Shown here piece by piece: positions 34,296 through 43,944 of a stretch of DNA of 64,000 nt. The stretch's first letter is position 1. The number at the start of each line of letters is the position of its first letter. The position numbers were made by a program, and so were the translations under genes. The notes beneath the pieces are model-generated. The model was not told the DNA's origin, did no database searches, and was given only the letters and a program-made list of their open reading frames with translations. The stretch is taken from positions 2,294,001 to 2,358,000 of the forward strand of contig NZ_CP160452.1 of the NCBI RefSeq assembly GCF_041295575.1. Direction: 5' to 3'. This DNA comes from Sporosarcina pasteurii. GTDB taxonomy: Bacteria > Bacillota > Bacilli > Bacillales_A > Planococcaceae.

Positions 34296-37200
34296 TTATT
34301 CTCGTCCCCCTGAATTGGTATCACTCTACCCCCATCAAATAGATAAAGACCCATCTCTTTAATCGTTATCCCTAAGATTGATTCAATCGCACGCTTATAT
34401 AAATTGAGTTGAATCCCATAACGATGTTGCATTTCATTAATAATTGCTTCTTCGGATTTGAAGAGTCCATGAACACGGTCTGTTTTATAATCGAGCAACA
34501 CCCAACCATCTTCTTCTCGGAATAAACAGTCTGCGATTCCTTGCAAGATTTGGTGATCACCGTCACTATCATACGCATACGTAAACGGCAATTCGCGATA
34601 TATTTTAGAAGCATTCATAAGTCTTGCAGCAATATCTGTCTCATAAAACTGTACAACCGCTTCCCTATCGGCTGCTGCCCCTTCTTCATTTGTTAACAAT
34701 TGCTTTTGTACCAATGTTTCGACTAGCTCCTCTACCTCTTCTAGCGTTTGCGACTTATCAAGGCTCACTTGTTGCATCATCGTATGCATCGCTGTTCCGA
34801 TTTCCGCTGGAGATAGCGTACGAGACTGCATAAATGCTGGTCGGTTATGCAAATATGCTGTGCTCACTTCACTTGCCGCTTCTAATCGTGCTGTGTCGTC
34901 TTGTTGTTGCTCTAAAATCGCTAATCTTTTCAGTTCACTGACTGTTTGTTTGGAACGCTTTAACGTGGAAGTCATATATGGATATTCCCACTCAAAACGG
35001 CGCTTTACTTCTTTTAACTCATCACCGACTGTTTGAGGAGTCGCCTGTTCCATTGACTCTTCTATTTGTAGTAAATCATCATTATTTTCATCAGCCGCAA
35101 TATCGGCAACTTCCATAACCTGGGACGATATCATGTCAATTTGCCACTCCGACGAATCCGTCATAAATCGTCCACCTGGCAATAAATCAAATTTTTCAAA
35201 AGCCGGATGTCTCGCAATCGCTGGCCCAATCCAATCTAAATAACGATTTGCCCGAGAACGTGTATATTCGGGAAGCATCAGCATTGGGTCCGTTAATTGG
35301 GCGTCTTGCCATTTTCCCATTTCTTTTTCAATATCTTTCACGGAGGCAATTAACGATAAATACTCTTTTGCTCTCGTCATCGCAACATATAAAATACGCA
35401 TCTCTTCTGCTCGCATTTCGAGTTCTTTCTTTTCCTTAATTGCCAAAAACGGAAGGGATGTATACGTAATTCGATTATCTGGATCCACAGCTTTTACTGC
35501 CAACCCAAAATGCTGGTCGAATAAATACGCTTCTCTTAAATCCATTTTATTAAATTGGCGACCGATACCAGCAATAAAGACGTACGGAAACTCTAATCCT
35601 TTCGATGAATGAATTGTCATTAACCGTACAACGTCCTCCTGTTCAGTAAGCGCACGCGCTTCGCCAAAATCATCCCCACGTTTTTTCATTCGATCGATAA
35701 AACGAAGAAAACGAAATAACCCTCGGAATGATGTTTTCTCATAGTCAATTGCACGGTCATGCAGTGCTCGAAGATTCGCTTGTCGCTGTCTTCCATTCGG
35801 CATTGCGCCGACCATTTCATAATAATACGTATCTGTATACACTTGCCAAATTAGATCAGACAGGGAACCACGCCGTGCTAAATTTCGCCAATCATTAAAT
35901 TGTGTGAAAAAGCGTTGTAACTTTTCCTGTGTTGCCGGTTCAATCCCAGAACCACCCGTTGCGACAAACCGTTTTAACGCTTCAAAAAACTGTTCGTTTG
36001 GCGCTGCTAACCGCACTTTGGCCAGTTCATTTTCCGTCAACCCAATAAATGGTGAACGAAGTACAGAGGCTAACGGAATATCTTGGTATGGATTATCAAT
36101 GACACGTAAAGTATTTAACATAATCATCACTTCAAGTGCATCAAAATAGCCCTTCGATAACTCCGCGTAGATTGGGATCCCAGCAAGCTTAAACTCTTCT
36201 ACAATCTCACTCGACCACGTCATCGAACGCATTAATATTACTATGTCGCGATATTCAAGCGGTCTTCGTTCATTCGAAAATGCATCCGTTACTTCGGCGC
36301 CAGACTCCATTAACTTCTTAATTTCTTGAATGATCATTCGGGCTTCTACTTGTGAACTTTTTAAACTTTGCCCCGTTAATTCTGCTTCGAATTCACTTTG
36401 TTCATCTTCCATGTCTTCGTAAAGTACCTTCAAGTGAACTGGCATTTCTTTTTCCGGATACTGGGCGCCATATTTAAGTGCAGCCGCATCGTCGTATTCA
36501 ATTCCGCCAACACGCATCCCCATCACTTGTGAAAATATATAGTTCGTCGCATCAAGTACTTCTTTCCGACTTCTAAAGTTCGCATTTAAATCTATTTTAA
36601 GGCCCGCATCACTTACTTCATTCGTAAAGCGGCTATATTTCTCCAAAAAGAGATTGGGTTCTGCTAATCGAAAACCGTAAATGGATTGTTTAACATCCCC
36701 AACCATAAATAAGTTTCCATCCGCTTCCCCGCCACTTTTTACGAGACCAATAATTGTTTCTTGTAATGTATTCGTATCCTGATATTCATCGACTAATACT
36801 TCAGCAAATTTTTGACGGTACCCTAATGCAATTTCTGACGGCAATAATTGTCCTTCTTGCTCAACCGATAAAATGCGTAACGCATAATGTTCTAAATCTG
36901 AAAAATCGACAATGCCGCGTTCTATTTTCAATTGTTCATACCGCTTGCCAAATTCAATGACAAGCGAGACTAACTTATGCATCGACGGCGCCATCAATGT
37001 AATTTCATCTAGTAACCTATGTGGTGAACGTAAAAAATAAGCTTCCTTTACATCTGTTACAATTTTTTTCACATCGTCACGAATTGACCTTGCACGTGCT
37101 GCTAATGCTTCATCACAAGAACCTTTTCGAATCGCGCCCGCACGTACCCATTTTAATGTACCAAAAAATTCATAGGTTTCTTCCCACGTGCCCGTTCTAA

Positions 37201-38017
37201 TTCGGCGAATCGCTTCATCAATCCACTGTAAATCGGCTTCTGCAGTTTTGATTAACGGCTCCGGGCCATCCGGCATCTCAGAAATGCGCCTCATTTCGCC
37301 GATAAGTGCGGCGGCTTCTTCTAGCGAATAACGAATCGTCTTTTTCAGCGGATCGATAAAAGATAAATCATCAACAGCATGAATCCCCTCAATTTCATAT
37401 TGAGCAGGTACGCGATACAACCACTCTTCTGGCTGTGGATGGACACGAGAATAGTCATATAATCGACTCATTAATGTCTCGATTAATTGATCATCACGAT
37501 CGGTCGTAAAACTATCTGCCAACCGGTACATCGCTTCCGGTTCTACCGCGCTGTATGCTTGTTCCAACACATCACTTAACGCATCGTCGCGCAGTAAAGC
37601 AGCTTCTGAACTATCTGCCACTCTGAAACCCGGATCGATATCTAGTAAATAAGCATATTGACGTACAACATTTTGACAAAATGAATGAAGCGTAGAAATT
37701 TGCGCTTTGTTTAACAAGTTTAACTGTCTTCTTAAATGGACCGCTTCAGGATTTTTTGCAATCTCTTCTTCTAACGCTTCCCCCATGCGCTGCCTCATCT
37801 CCGCAGCTGCCGCATTCGTAAACGTAACGACGAGTAATTGGTCCACGTCAATCGGATTTTCTTCATCGATTACTTTCTCGATCATCCGTGTAATGAGTAC
37901 TTTTGTTTTCCCCGACCCTGCCGCAGCGGAGACGAGAATATCTTGCCCTTTTGCCCATATTGCCTTCCATTGATCATCTGTAAACGTAACATTTTCTGGC
38001 TTAATCGGTATGTTCAT
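34292..38017 (-). CDS. addA: ATP-dependent helicase/nuclease subunit A (AddA)
   Basis: A 1241-residue UvrD-like helicase and nuclease of the AddAB complex, which processes double-strand DNA ends to Chi for RecA recombination. Walker A is LVSAAAGSGKT, motif II VLVDEYQDTNTLQETI, motif III MVGDVKQSIYGFRLAEP, motif IV FRSRKEV, motif V VVRLMTIHSSKGLEFPYVFI and motif VI LYVAMTRAKEYL. The C-terminal RecB-type nuclease has GTAMHTMMQQ and the catalytic VLLDYKTDRV. ATG 38015-38017 follows GAGGAGGTGG. It overlaps the end of addB by 17 bp. Confidence 0.96.
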   Translation of the reverse strand: MNIPIKPENVTFTDDQWKAIWAKGQDILVSAAAGSGKTKVLITRMIEKVIDEENPIDVDQLLVVTFTNAAAAEMRQRMGEALEEEIAKNPEAVHLRRQLNLLNKAQISTLHSFCQNVVRQYAYLLDIDPGFRVADSSEAALLRDDALSDVLEQAYSAVEPEAMYRLADSFTTDRDDQLIETLMSRLYDYSRVHPQPEEWLYRVPAQYEIEGIHAVDDLSFIDPLKKTIRYSLEEAAALIGEMRRISEMPDGPEPLIKTAEADLQWIDEAIRRIRTGTWEETYEFFGTLKWVRAGAIRKGSCDEALAARARSIRDDVKKIVTDVKEAYFLRSPHRLLDEITLMAPSMHKLVSLVIEFGKRYEQLKIERGIVDFSDLEHYALRILSVEQEGQLLPSEIALGYRQKFAEVLVDEYQDTNTLQETIIGLVKSGGEADGNLFMVGDVKQSIYGFRLAEPNLFLEKYSRFTNEVSDAGLKIDLNANFRSRKEVLDATNYIFSQVMGMRVGGIEYDDAAALKYGAQYPEKEMPVHLKVLYEDMEDEQSEFEAELTGQSLKSSQVEARMIIQEIKKLMESGAEVTDAFSNERRPLEYRDIVILMRSMTWSSEIVEEFKLAGIPIYAELSKGYFDALEVMIMLNTLRVIDNPYQDIPLASVLRSPFIGLTENELAKVRLAAPNEQFFEALKRFVATGGSGIEPATQEKLQRFFTQFNDWRNLARRGSLSDLIWQVYTDTYYYEMVGAMPNGRQRQANLRALHDRAIDYEKTSFRGLFRFLRFIDRMKKRGDDFGEARALTEQEDVVRLMTIHSSKGLEFPYVFIAGIGRQFNKMDLREAYLFDQHFGLAVKAVDPDNRITYTSLPFLAIKEKKELEMRAEEMRILYVAMTRAKEYLSLIASVKDIEKEMGKWQDAQLTDPMLMLPEYTRSRANRYLDWIGPAIARHPAFEKFDLLPGGRFMTDSSEWQIDMISSQVMEVADIAADENNDDLLQIEESMEQATPQTVGDELKEVKRRFEWEYPYMTSTLKRSKQTVSELKRLAILEQQQDDTARLEAASEVSTAYLHNRPAFMQSRTLSPAEIGTAMHTMMQQVSLDKSQTLEEVEELVETLVQKQLLTNEEGAAADREAVVQFYETDIAARLMNASKIYRELPFTYAYDSDGDHQILQGIADCLFREEDGWVLLDYKTDRVHGLFKSEEAIINEMQHRYGIQLNLYKRAIESILGITIKEMGLYLFDGGRVIPIQGDENK

Positions 38018-41000
38018 CGGCCGCCACCTCCTCACGCATTTTTTCTAACGACGTTTCAGCATCGAGTAGCTCATATTGTCGATATGTCTGGTTCGGATCA
38101 GTCGGATCGAACTGACAAACCGAACGATAGGCACAAAATTGACAAGGCATACGATCTTTTAATTTATATGGATACACACGTGTATCGCCAAGTAACATTG
38201 CGTTTCCAGCTTTTTGATGTCTCGATTTCACATACGTGCGCATTATTTGTAAATCCTCAGGCGCCAAGACTTTCGATCGTTTCGTAAATGAACCATCTTT
38301 TCGAAAAGCAGCAGGCACAATCGCGGACGAATTTCCTATATTGATGTCCATCCCTTCGACAACTTCTGGATGTTCCAATAAATACCCACGCATTTTATAA
38401 GACTTGGCAATTTCCGCCTCTAACAGTTCACGCGACAATTCTTCTCCCGGTCGAATCATCGGATTATGGACGTGCATATATAAAATCCCGGCCGGGTCTG
38501 CATCGAACCCTAGTAGTTCATCTGCATATTCCAGTGCAACGTCTAAATAGGTCAACATTTGTAAGGATAGTCCATAATATACTTCAGCAAGTTCTAGATC
38601 CCTTGCCGACGATTTATAATCCACCACACGTAAATAATTTCTACCTTTAATTTCAGTCGTATCGATGCGATCAATTCGGCCACGTAACTTCATTGATTGC
38701 CCGCTTCGAAGTGGGATTTCCAGTGATGGTAATTGTTCACCTGGTCCAAACCCGGCTTCAATGGCGACTGGTTTAAATACCGTCGATTTTGATTGTGTAC
38801 TTAATGAATAAATCGTACGTTGAATAATTTGAACGAGCTTCCGCTTAATGTACATATACCGACTTGTTGACAATAAAATACGATTGAAGAAATACGGGGT
38901 GATTTCCTCGACTGCCTGTCTGGCTACTTGCCAACATTCTTCTTTCGTTAAAGAATCCCATGATTTCCCAAGACGCATAATTTCATCAGACACCCATTTC
39001 AAGGCCGCGTGAAATAAATCGCCAATCGCCGGGGCTTCTAACGTATATTCGGACCGTTCTTCGAGCTTCAGCCCAAACGAAGCATAATGTTGAAACGGAC
39101 AACTATAATAAGATTCAATACGTGAAACGCTTGTCACAAATGACTCTCCGTATAAACCAGCTGTCATTTCTGGTTGTAATCGGTCTGTTTGGTTGCCTTT
39201 AATCATTGGGCGACTAATTCGACCGAGTACTGGTTTCCATAACATATCTTGCCTATAGTAAGCGAGTACTGCTTGCCACTCTTTCGTAATCTCTATATGA
39301 CGTGCTGCTTCTTTTAGCTTAATGGCAGCGAAAGGTAATGTTGCACGCGGATGACTAATATATTGGAAATTGTCTCCATCCGCTGATACGTCAAATGGAT
39401 CCAATGTTGCCTGTATGACCGTGCAATTCGTCAATATTTGTTCGATTCTTGCAATATATAACGACGGTATGAGTGCTTTACCTTCCTCGTCAGCAATCGG
39501 ATAAGACACATATAATTTTTCACGTGCTGAAGTAAATGCACGGTAAGCCATATAGGATTCATCCATCAATTTCATTTTCGACGTCGGTGCTAATTCGAAA
39601 CCAATTCCGGCAAACCATTCGCGGTCCGCATCTGATAAGATTCCTTCATTATCCACCCTTTGAGGCAGGACGCCTTCATTCACACCTAACACAAACACTG
39701 CATCTGTATTCATTAAATTAGAGAGTTCAATCGTTGAAACGGTCACTTGATCAAGCGACGGTGGAATACGCGTAAATTCTAACGAATCAAATCCCTCATC
39801 TAATATCTTAGTCGCTTCAGTAAGTCGCATTTCCTTATCACCGAACATGAGCACAAACTGGTCTAATACTTGAATCCATTCATTCCATGCCTGTTCGTGT
39901 TCTGTTGCACCTAAGAGTCGGCCAGCGCGTTCTTCTTCTGCTCGTAAATCGATAATTTTATCATAGACACGAAGTTCTTCCACTAGAGCAAACAACGCTT
40001 CCGCAACTGCTTGACCATGTTTCGCATGTCGCAGTCGTTTCTCAAACTTTTCGAGTGGCGTCCGAATGACATCACGAATGAGATGTATTTCTTTTTCTAA
40101 AGCTAACTCTTTATCGGTCTGAACGTCAGTATGTAATTCAAGCCCGCGATATCGTTTCACACGCCAACGTTTTTCATCAAACCACCTTGACCCCATGATT
40201 CCATGCGCTAACACATAGTTTTCAAGTCGATCCGCTCGTTCTCTCCAAAGTTCTACATTTTCACCATGCGGGAAAAATAAATCTGTTTTCACAGCTCGAA
40301 AAATCGATTCGAATGACCAACCCGAAGTCATTGCTTCCAATACCGAACGAGAAAATTCGATTAACGGATGATGCAACATCGGCTTTTTCCGGCTAATAAA
40401 TACGGGGATATCATAGTGTGGAAAAATCGTTTCTAATAAAACATCATACTTTTCCGGTTCACGATACAAGATCGCGATATTTTTATATCGTTTGCCTTCC
40501 ATCGTTAATTGACGGATCGTTCTCGCTACTGCATGGATTTCAGCACGTGGATCTGATGCTTCAATAATTGAAACATCTCCCTCTGCCTCCATTCCAATTG
40601 CCGGGTATTGTTCAAATGTAGCTTCTAAATGTAAAAGGTCCTTTGTTTTAAATCGCTTTGCCTCTGTAAAATGAACGGTTTCCTCTTCTTCTACTGATTC
40701 TGCTCGTGCTAAGCTTCGAATTTGTTCATACGTTCGAACTGAATTGAAAAACAAATCATGATCCGCGTGCCCCAACAAATCCGCTTCCATTGGCAAGACA
40801 ACCGTAACCCGACCGCCGTATTTCATAAGTTCCGTAATAATCTCATATTCACGTGTCGTGAAATTTTCAAAACCGTCAATATATATATGCGCCCCTTTAA
40901 CGATGTCCGCATGTTTAATTTGAGAAGCAAGCAATGCTAAATGCCCTTCACTATCCACATAAGAAGTACCAAGTTTTTCTTCGATTTTAGTAAGCAATAA

Positions 41001-41492
41001 CGATAAATCACTTGCTTTATCCAGCAAGATTTGCGGTGAACCTGCCGATTGTAATTCATTGACTAGCTCGTTCATCGTCTCAAAATCGAGACAATACCGA
41101 CTAAATTCTTTCATCAAGTCGCCTATTTGTTCCGTAAACCCTCTTTTACTAGCAGCTTGCTTAAAAACTTTAAATTCATTTTGATTTTCTTCTAACACAC
41201 TTCGGACAAGCATCCGGTAGCCAAATCCATCGACCTCTTTACGCGTAATGCCCCCGGTTTCTTGTAAGATTCGCCACGCAAGTCGTTTAAACGTCACAAC
41301 TTGAGCACGAATAATGCCAGCCAAACCATAGTTTACTGATAAACTATGTTCCATAGAAAAAGACATTTGATCAGGCACAATAACAAAAACAGGTGTGCCT
41401 AAAGGATCTTGCTTCAGCATTTCCGCAATTTCAGATTGAATAAACTGCGTCTTCCCTGAACCCGACCTACCTGTAATCAAACGTAACGACAT
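38001..41492 (-). CDS. addB: ATP-dependent helicase/nuclease subunit B (AddB)
   Basis: A 1163-residue partner of AddA. The N-terminal Walker A is LITGRSGSGKTQFI. The C-terminal nuclease domain has GDLFHAALKWV and the catalytic LRVVDYKSSARDL. The four cysteines of the structural 4Fe-4S cluster are present: one in YYSCPFQHYASFG and three in MPCQFCAYRSVCQF. ATG follows AAGGGGGTATTCTC. First gene of addB-addA-DUF418. Length is essentially that of B. subtilis AddB. Confidence 0.96.
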   Translation of the reverse strand: MSLRLITGRSGSGKTQFIQSEIAEMLKQDPLGTPVFVIVPDQMSFSMEHSLSVNYGLAGIIRAQVVTFKRLAWRILQETGGITRKEVDGFGYRMLVRSVLEENQNEFKVFKQAASKRGFTEQIGDLMKEFSRYCLDFETMNELVNELQSAGSPQILLDKASDLSLLLTKIEEKLGTSYVDSEGHLALLASQIKHADIVKGAHIYIDGFENFTTREYEIITELMKYGGRVTVVLPMEADLLGHADHDLFFNSVRTYEQIRSLARAESVEEEETVHFTEAKRFKTKDLLHLEATFEQYPAIGMEAEGDVSIIEASDPRAEIHAVARTIRQLTMEGKRYKNIAILYREPEKYDVLLETIFPHYDIPVFISRKKPMLHHPLIEFSRSVLEAMTSGWSFESIFRAVKTDLFFPHGENVELWRERADRLENYVLAHGIMGSRWFDEKRWRVKRYRGLELHTDVQTDKELALEKEIHLIRDVIRTPLEKFEKRLRHAKHGQAVAEALFALVEELRVYDKIIDLRAEEERAGRLLGATEHEQAWNEWIQVLDQFVLMFGDKEMRLTEATKILDEGFDSLEFTRIPPSLDQVTVSTIELSNLMNTDAVFVLGVNEGVLPQRVDNEGILSDADREWFAGIGFELAPTSKMKLMDESYMAYRAFTSAREKLYVSYPIADEEGKALIPSLYIARIEQILTNCTVIQATLDPFDVSADGDNFQYISHPRATLPFAAIKLKEAARHIEITKEWQAVLAYYRQDMLWKPVLGRISRPMIKGNQTDRLQPEMTAGLYGESFVTSVSRIESYYSCPFQHYASFGLKLEERSEYTLEAPAIGDLFHAALKWVSDEIMRLGKSWDSLTKEECWQVARQAVEEITPYFFNRILLSTSRYMYIKRKLVQIIQRTIYSLSTQSKSTVFKPVAIEAGFGPGEQLPSLEIPLRSGQSMKLRGRIDRIDTTEIKGRNYLRVVDYKSSARDLELAEVYYGLSLQMLTYLDVALEYADELLGFDADPAGILYMHVHNPMIRPGEELSRELLEAEIAKSYKMRGYLLEHPEVVEGMDINIGNSSAIVPAAFRKDGSFTKRSKVLAPEDLQIMRTYVKSRHQKAGNAMLLGDTRVYPYKLKDRMPCQFCAYRSVCQFDPTDPNQTYRQYELLDAETSLEKMREEVAADEHTD

Positions 41493-41676
41493 GAGAATAC
41501 CCCCTTTTGTAAAAATTATTTAAGTCTATTTTATAATAGAAAATATAGCGTTAAATTACACATGATGTTGATTCCAACTATAAACGTAAAATAGATTTTC
41601 TCATATTAACTCCAAACTAACCTGGACAGTGAACTTCCTTCAGTATACCAATCTTTCGAACCCGTTAACAAACAGA

Positions 41677-41724
41677 ACAAAAGGCTGTCATGAAGGTTGT
41701 TTTTACCAACTCTCTATGACAGCC
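41677..41724 (-). terminator. Terminator of the TVP38-type gene
   Basis: 9-bp stem GGCTGTCAT (41683-41691) with ATGACAGCC (41716-41724) plus inner pairing, followed on the minus strand by TTTTGTTCT. Confidence 0.75.
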
Positions 41725-41742
41725 CTATATTTTTACAGTAAT

Positions 41743-42375
41743 TTATTCATGATGATTTTCTTTTTTTTGATCCGCAATATCTCTAAATTCAGCTTCTACT
41801 TTCTTTGCCAGGCGATGTTCCAATCGCTTCCCTATGAGCCAAAGTAAAAAGATGATAATAATGACAATTGCTGTTCGAATCGGTTGTGTTAACAATGCTT
41901 TTAAATCCGACCCGATAAAACTGACTGTAAATATCATAACAAATTTCCCAGCCAATAAAGTTAAAAAGTAATGTTTTTTCTTAATATCCGATAATCCCGC
42001 AACTAAATTCACGAGTGCAGAAGGTGTAAATGGAAAACAAATAAATAAAAACAAAGGGCCAAAGCCATTCCGCTCCACCCATTCAATCAACTTTTGAACG
42101 CGAGCTCTTTTCGTTAAAAAGCGAAACACTCGGGCTTTTCCGTATTTCCGAATGAGCAAAAAGACTGCATAAGAACCGACTGATGTTCCAACCCACGATA
42201 ATAGAAATCCATACCACAATCCATACGCACTAGCATTTGCAAAGACGAAAACAAATAATGGTAAAAAAGGAAGAAATGATTCAATAAATGGGAAGAATAA
42301 GCCGATAAAAGGACCCAATGCCCGATAATGTTCGGATAGTTCAATTACTTTATCAACATCTAACCACTCATTCAT
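41743..42375 (-). CDS. TVP38/TMEM64 family membrane protein (YhjE-like)
   Basis: A 210-residue DedA/VTT-superfamily membrane protein. The VTT core is visible: ALGPFIGLFFPFIESFLPFL, FANASAYGLWYGFLLSWVGT, VERNGFGPLFLFICFPFTPS and VNLVAGLSDIKKKHYFLTLL. Relatives act as phospholipid scramblases/flippases or affect membrane potential. B. subtilis has the homologue yhjE near addBA, as here. ATG 42373-42375 follows GGAGGGAAAAGGG; the longer frame is not used. The charged C-terminal tail ends in KKENHHE. Confidence 0.85.
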   Translation of the reverse strand: MNEWLDVDKVIELSEHYRALGPFIGLFFPFIESFLPFLPLFVFVFANASAYGLWYGFLLSWVGTSVGSYAVFLLIRKYGKARVFRFLTKRARVQKLIEWVERNGFGPLFLFICFPFTPSALVNLVAGLSDIKKKHYFLTLLAGKFVMIFTVSFIGSDLKALLTQPIRTAIVIIIIFLLWLIGKRLEHRLAKKVEAEFRDIADQKKENHHE

Positions 42376-42515
42376 CCCTTTTCCCTCCAAAAATTTTAAT
42401 CTATATGGCAAGTATACCCAATTCATACACTTTTCCGCTATTTTTTTAATTATTTCACGAAACTTTAAGAAAGTATAGTATAATCAAATCAATTATATAG
42501 GAAAGTTGTGACAAT

Positions 42516-43241
42516 ATGGAGAATAAAGATTTTTATGCTGGCTTAAAAGCTGGGCTGAGTATCGCAATTGGGTATTTCCCTGTTGCACTCACATTTGGTC
42601 TACTTGCGAAAACAGCGGGACTCTCAATTATTGAAGCGACTGCAATGAGCATGTTTGTATATGCAGGTGCCTCACAATACATAGCACTTAGTTTAATCGC
42701 CGCATCTGTACATCCTTTATTAATTGTGATGAACACATTTATCGTCAATATTCGGCACTTTCTTATGACGGCATCTTTAAGTGAAAAAATGGTCCCGGAA
42801 AAACGATGGGTGAAAGCCGTTTATTCTTTTGGCATCACAGACGAAACATTTTCAGTCCTTGCGACGAGTAAGAAAGAAAAGATTTCGACGGCTTATGCAT
42901 TTGGTGTCGCACTGATCGCCTACGGGAGTTGGGTAATCTTCACCACTGTTGGACATATTATCGGCGCAAATTTACCACTTTTCTTACAAGCCGCCATGTC
43001 TATTGCGCTCTATGCCATGTTTGTTGGACTTCTCGTTCCTTCAATGAAAGGAAATCGGAAAGTGATCATGCTTGCAGGACTAGCCGCGACAATTCAATGT
43101 TTCTTTTATTTCACAGAACTCTTATCTACTGGCTGGGCAATCCTCGTTTCGACACTTGTCGCGTCGATTGCCATTGAAATGGTCTATGTCAATCACGAGA
43201 AGAGAGCGAAATCAACCTATGTCGGGGAGGAGGGTGTTTAA
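42516..43241 (+). CDS. azlC: Branched-chain amino acid exporter, large subunit AzlC
   Basis: A 241-residue membrane protein of the AzlC family that, with AzlD, exports branched-chain amino acids and analogues such as azaleucine. The family block AIGYFPVALTFGLLAKTAGL is followed by MFVYAGASQYIALSLI and the NIRHFLMTASLSEK motif; PSMKGNRKV is also conserved. Preceded by GAAAGTTGTGAC and an upstream TATAAT near 42476. Its stop shares one base with the azlD start. Confidence 0.92.
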   Translation: MENKDFYAGLKAGLSIAIGYFPVALTFGLLAKTAGLSIIEATAMSMFVYAGASQYIALSLIAASVHPLLIVMNTFIVNIRHFLMTASLSEKMVPEKRWVKAVYSFGITDETFSVLATSKKEKISTAYAFGVALIAYGSWVIFTTVGHIIGANLPLFLQAAMSIALYAMFVGLLVPSMKGNRKVIMLAGLAATIQCFFYFTELLSTGWAILVSTLVASIAIEMVYVNHEKRAKSTYVGEEGV

Positions 43242-43549
43242 TGGGTGCAATTTATTGGTGGATGCTATTTGGAATGGCGCTTGCCACTTATATTCCCAGA
43301 ATGATCCCCCTCACATTTTTGGAGGGGAAAGAATTACCTCCAATTGTTTCTGGCGTACTACGAAATATTCCATATGCTGTACTTGGTGCACTTATATTTC
43401 CAGCAATTTTATTCGTCCAAGAAGGCAATTTATTATTTGGTATCATTGGTTTAGCTGTTTCATTCTTAATCGCATTTTTGGGCGGCAGCGTCATGTCAGT
43501 CGTCCTTGGTACAATTGGCGTACTTGCCATTTATAGTTTATTTACATGA
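43241..43549 (+). CDS. azlD: Branched-chain amino acid exporter, small subunit AzlD
   Basis: A 102-residue membrane protein with four short helices. The family signature, MALATYIPRMIPLTFLEGKE, is followed by LPPIVSGVLRNIPYAVLGAL. It forms the AzlCD exporter with the upstream gene and starts at an ATG overlapping the azlC stop by one base, behind GGGGAGGAGGG. Its stop lies within the following terminator hairpin. Confidence 0.92.
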   Translation: MGAIYWWMLFGMALATYIPRMIPLTFLEGKELPPIVSGVLRNIPYAVLGALIFPAILFVQEGNLLFGIIGLAVSFLIAFLGGSVMSVVLGTIGVLAIYSLFT

Positions 43550-43630
43550 AACAGACCGCTTCTTGAGCACTGTACTTTCCATTGTAGAATCCTCTACAAT
43601 TGACAAGCAGTTCCCAAAAGCGGTCTGTTT
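43549..43630. terminator. Bidirectional terminator between azlD and csbA
   Basis: 13-bp perfect outer stem AAACAGACCGCTT (43549-43561)/AAGCGGTCTGTTT (43618-43630) enclosing a second hairpin ATTGTAGA/TCTACAAT (43581-43600). The two convergent genes meet here. Confidence 0.75.
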
Positions 43631-43649
43631 ATTTAGGATAGAAAATGGA

Positions 43650-43916
43650 CTAGTTTATTCCATTTTCTTCTTCCATATGTTCACGCGTTTGTTCAACCAT
43701 TCGTTTCGCATACCAAAACCCTATTGTTAAAGATAATGCATCCGCTGCGTAAAGTACCCAATTATGTGTATACCCCGCATAAACAGATGCCGCAATGAGA
43801 CTTAGCGTTAATACTAATCCAACGATATGATGAAAGGTGACGCGTGTGAAAAATACGACGAGAAGTGCAGGCGCAAAGATTGCCAATAGTAATTTAGTTA
43901 TAAATAAATCTATCAA
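43650..43916 (-). CDS. csbA: CsbA-like membrane protein (DUF2198)
   Basis: An 88-residue protein with three hydrophobic helices. It resembles B. subtilis CsbA, a sigma-B-controlled membrane protein of unknown function: LLLAIFAPALLVVFFTRVTF and the YAKRMVEQTREHMEEE tail match from memory. TTG start (43914-43916) behind GGAGAAGGG. It lies 28 bp downstream of minJ. In B. subtilis csbA is followed by uvrBA; here the strand changes to azlDC instead. Confidence 0.8.
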   Translation of the reverse strand: MIDLFITKLLLAIFAPALLVVFFTRVTFHHIVGLVLTLSLIAASVYAGYTHNWVLYAADALSLTIGFWYAKRMVEQTREHMEEENGIN

Positions 43917-43944
43917 TTAACCCTTCTCCTCATTCATCCATTAT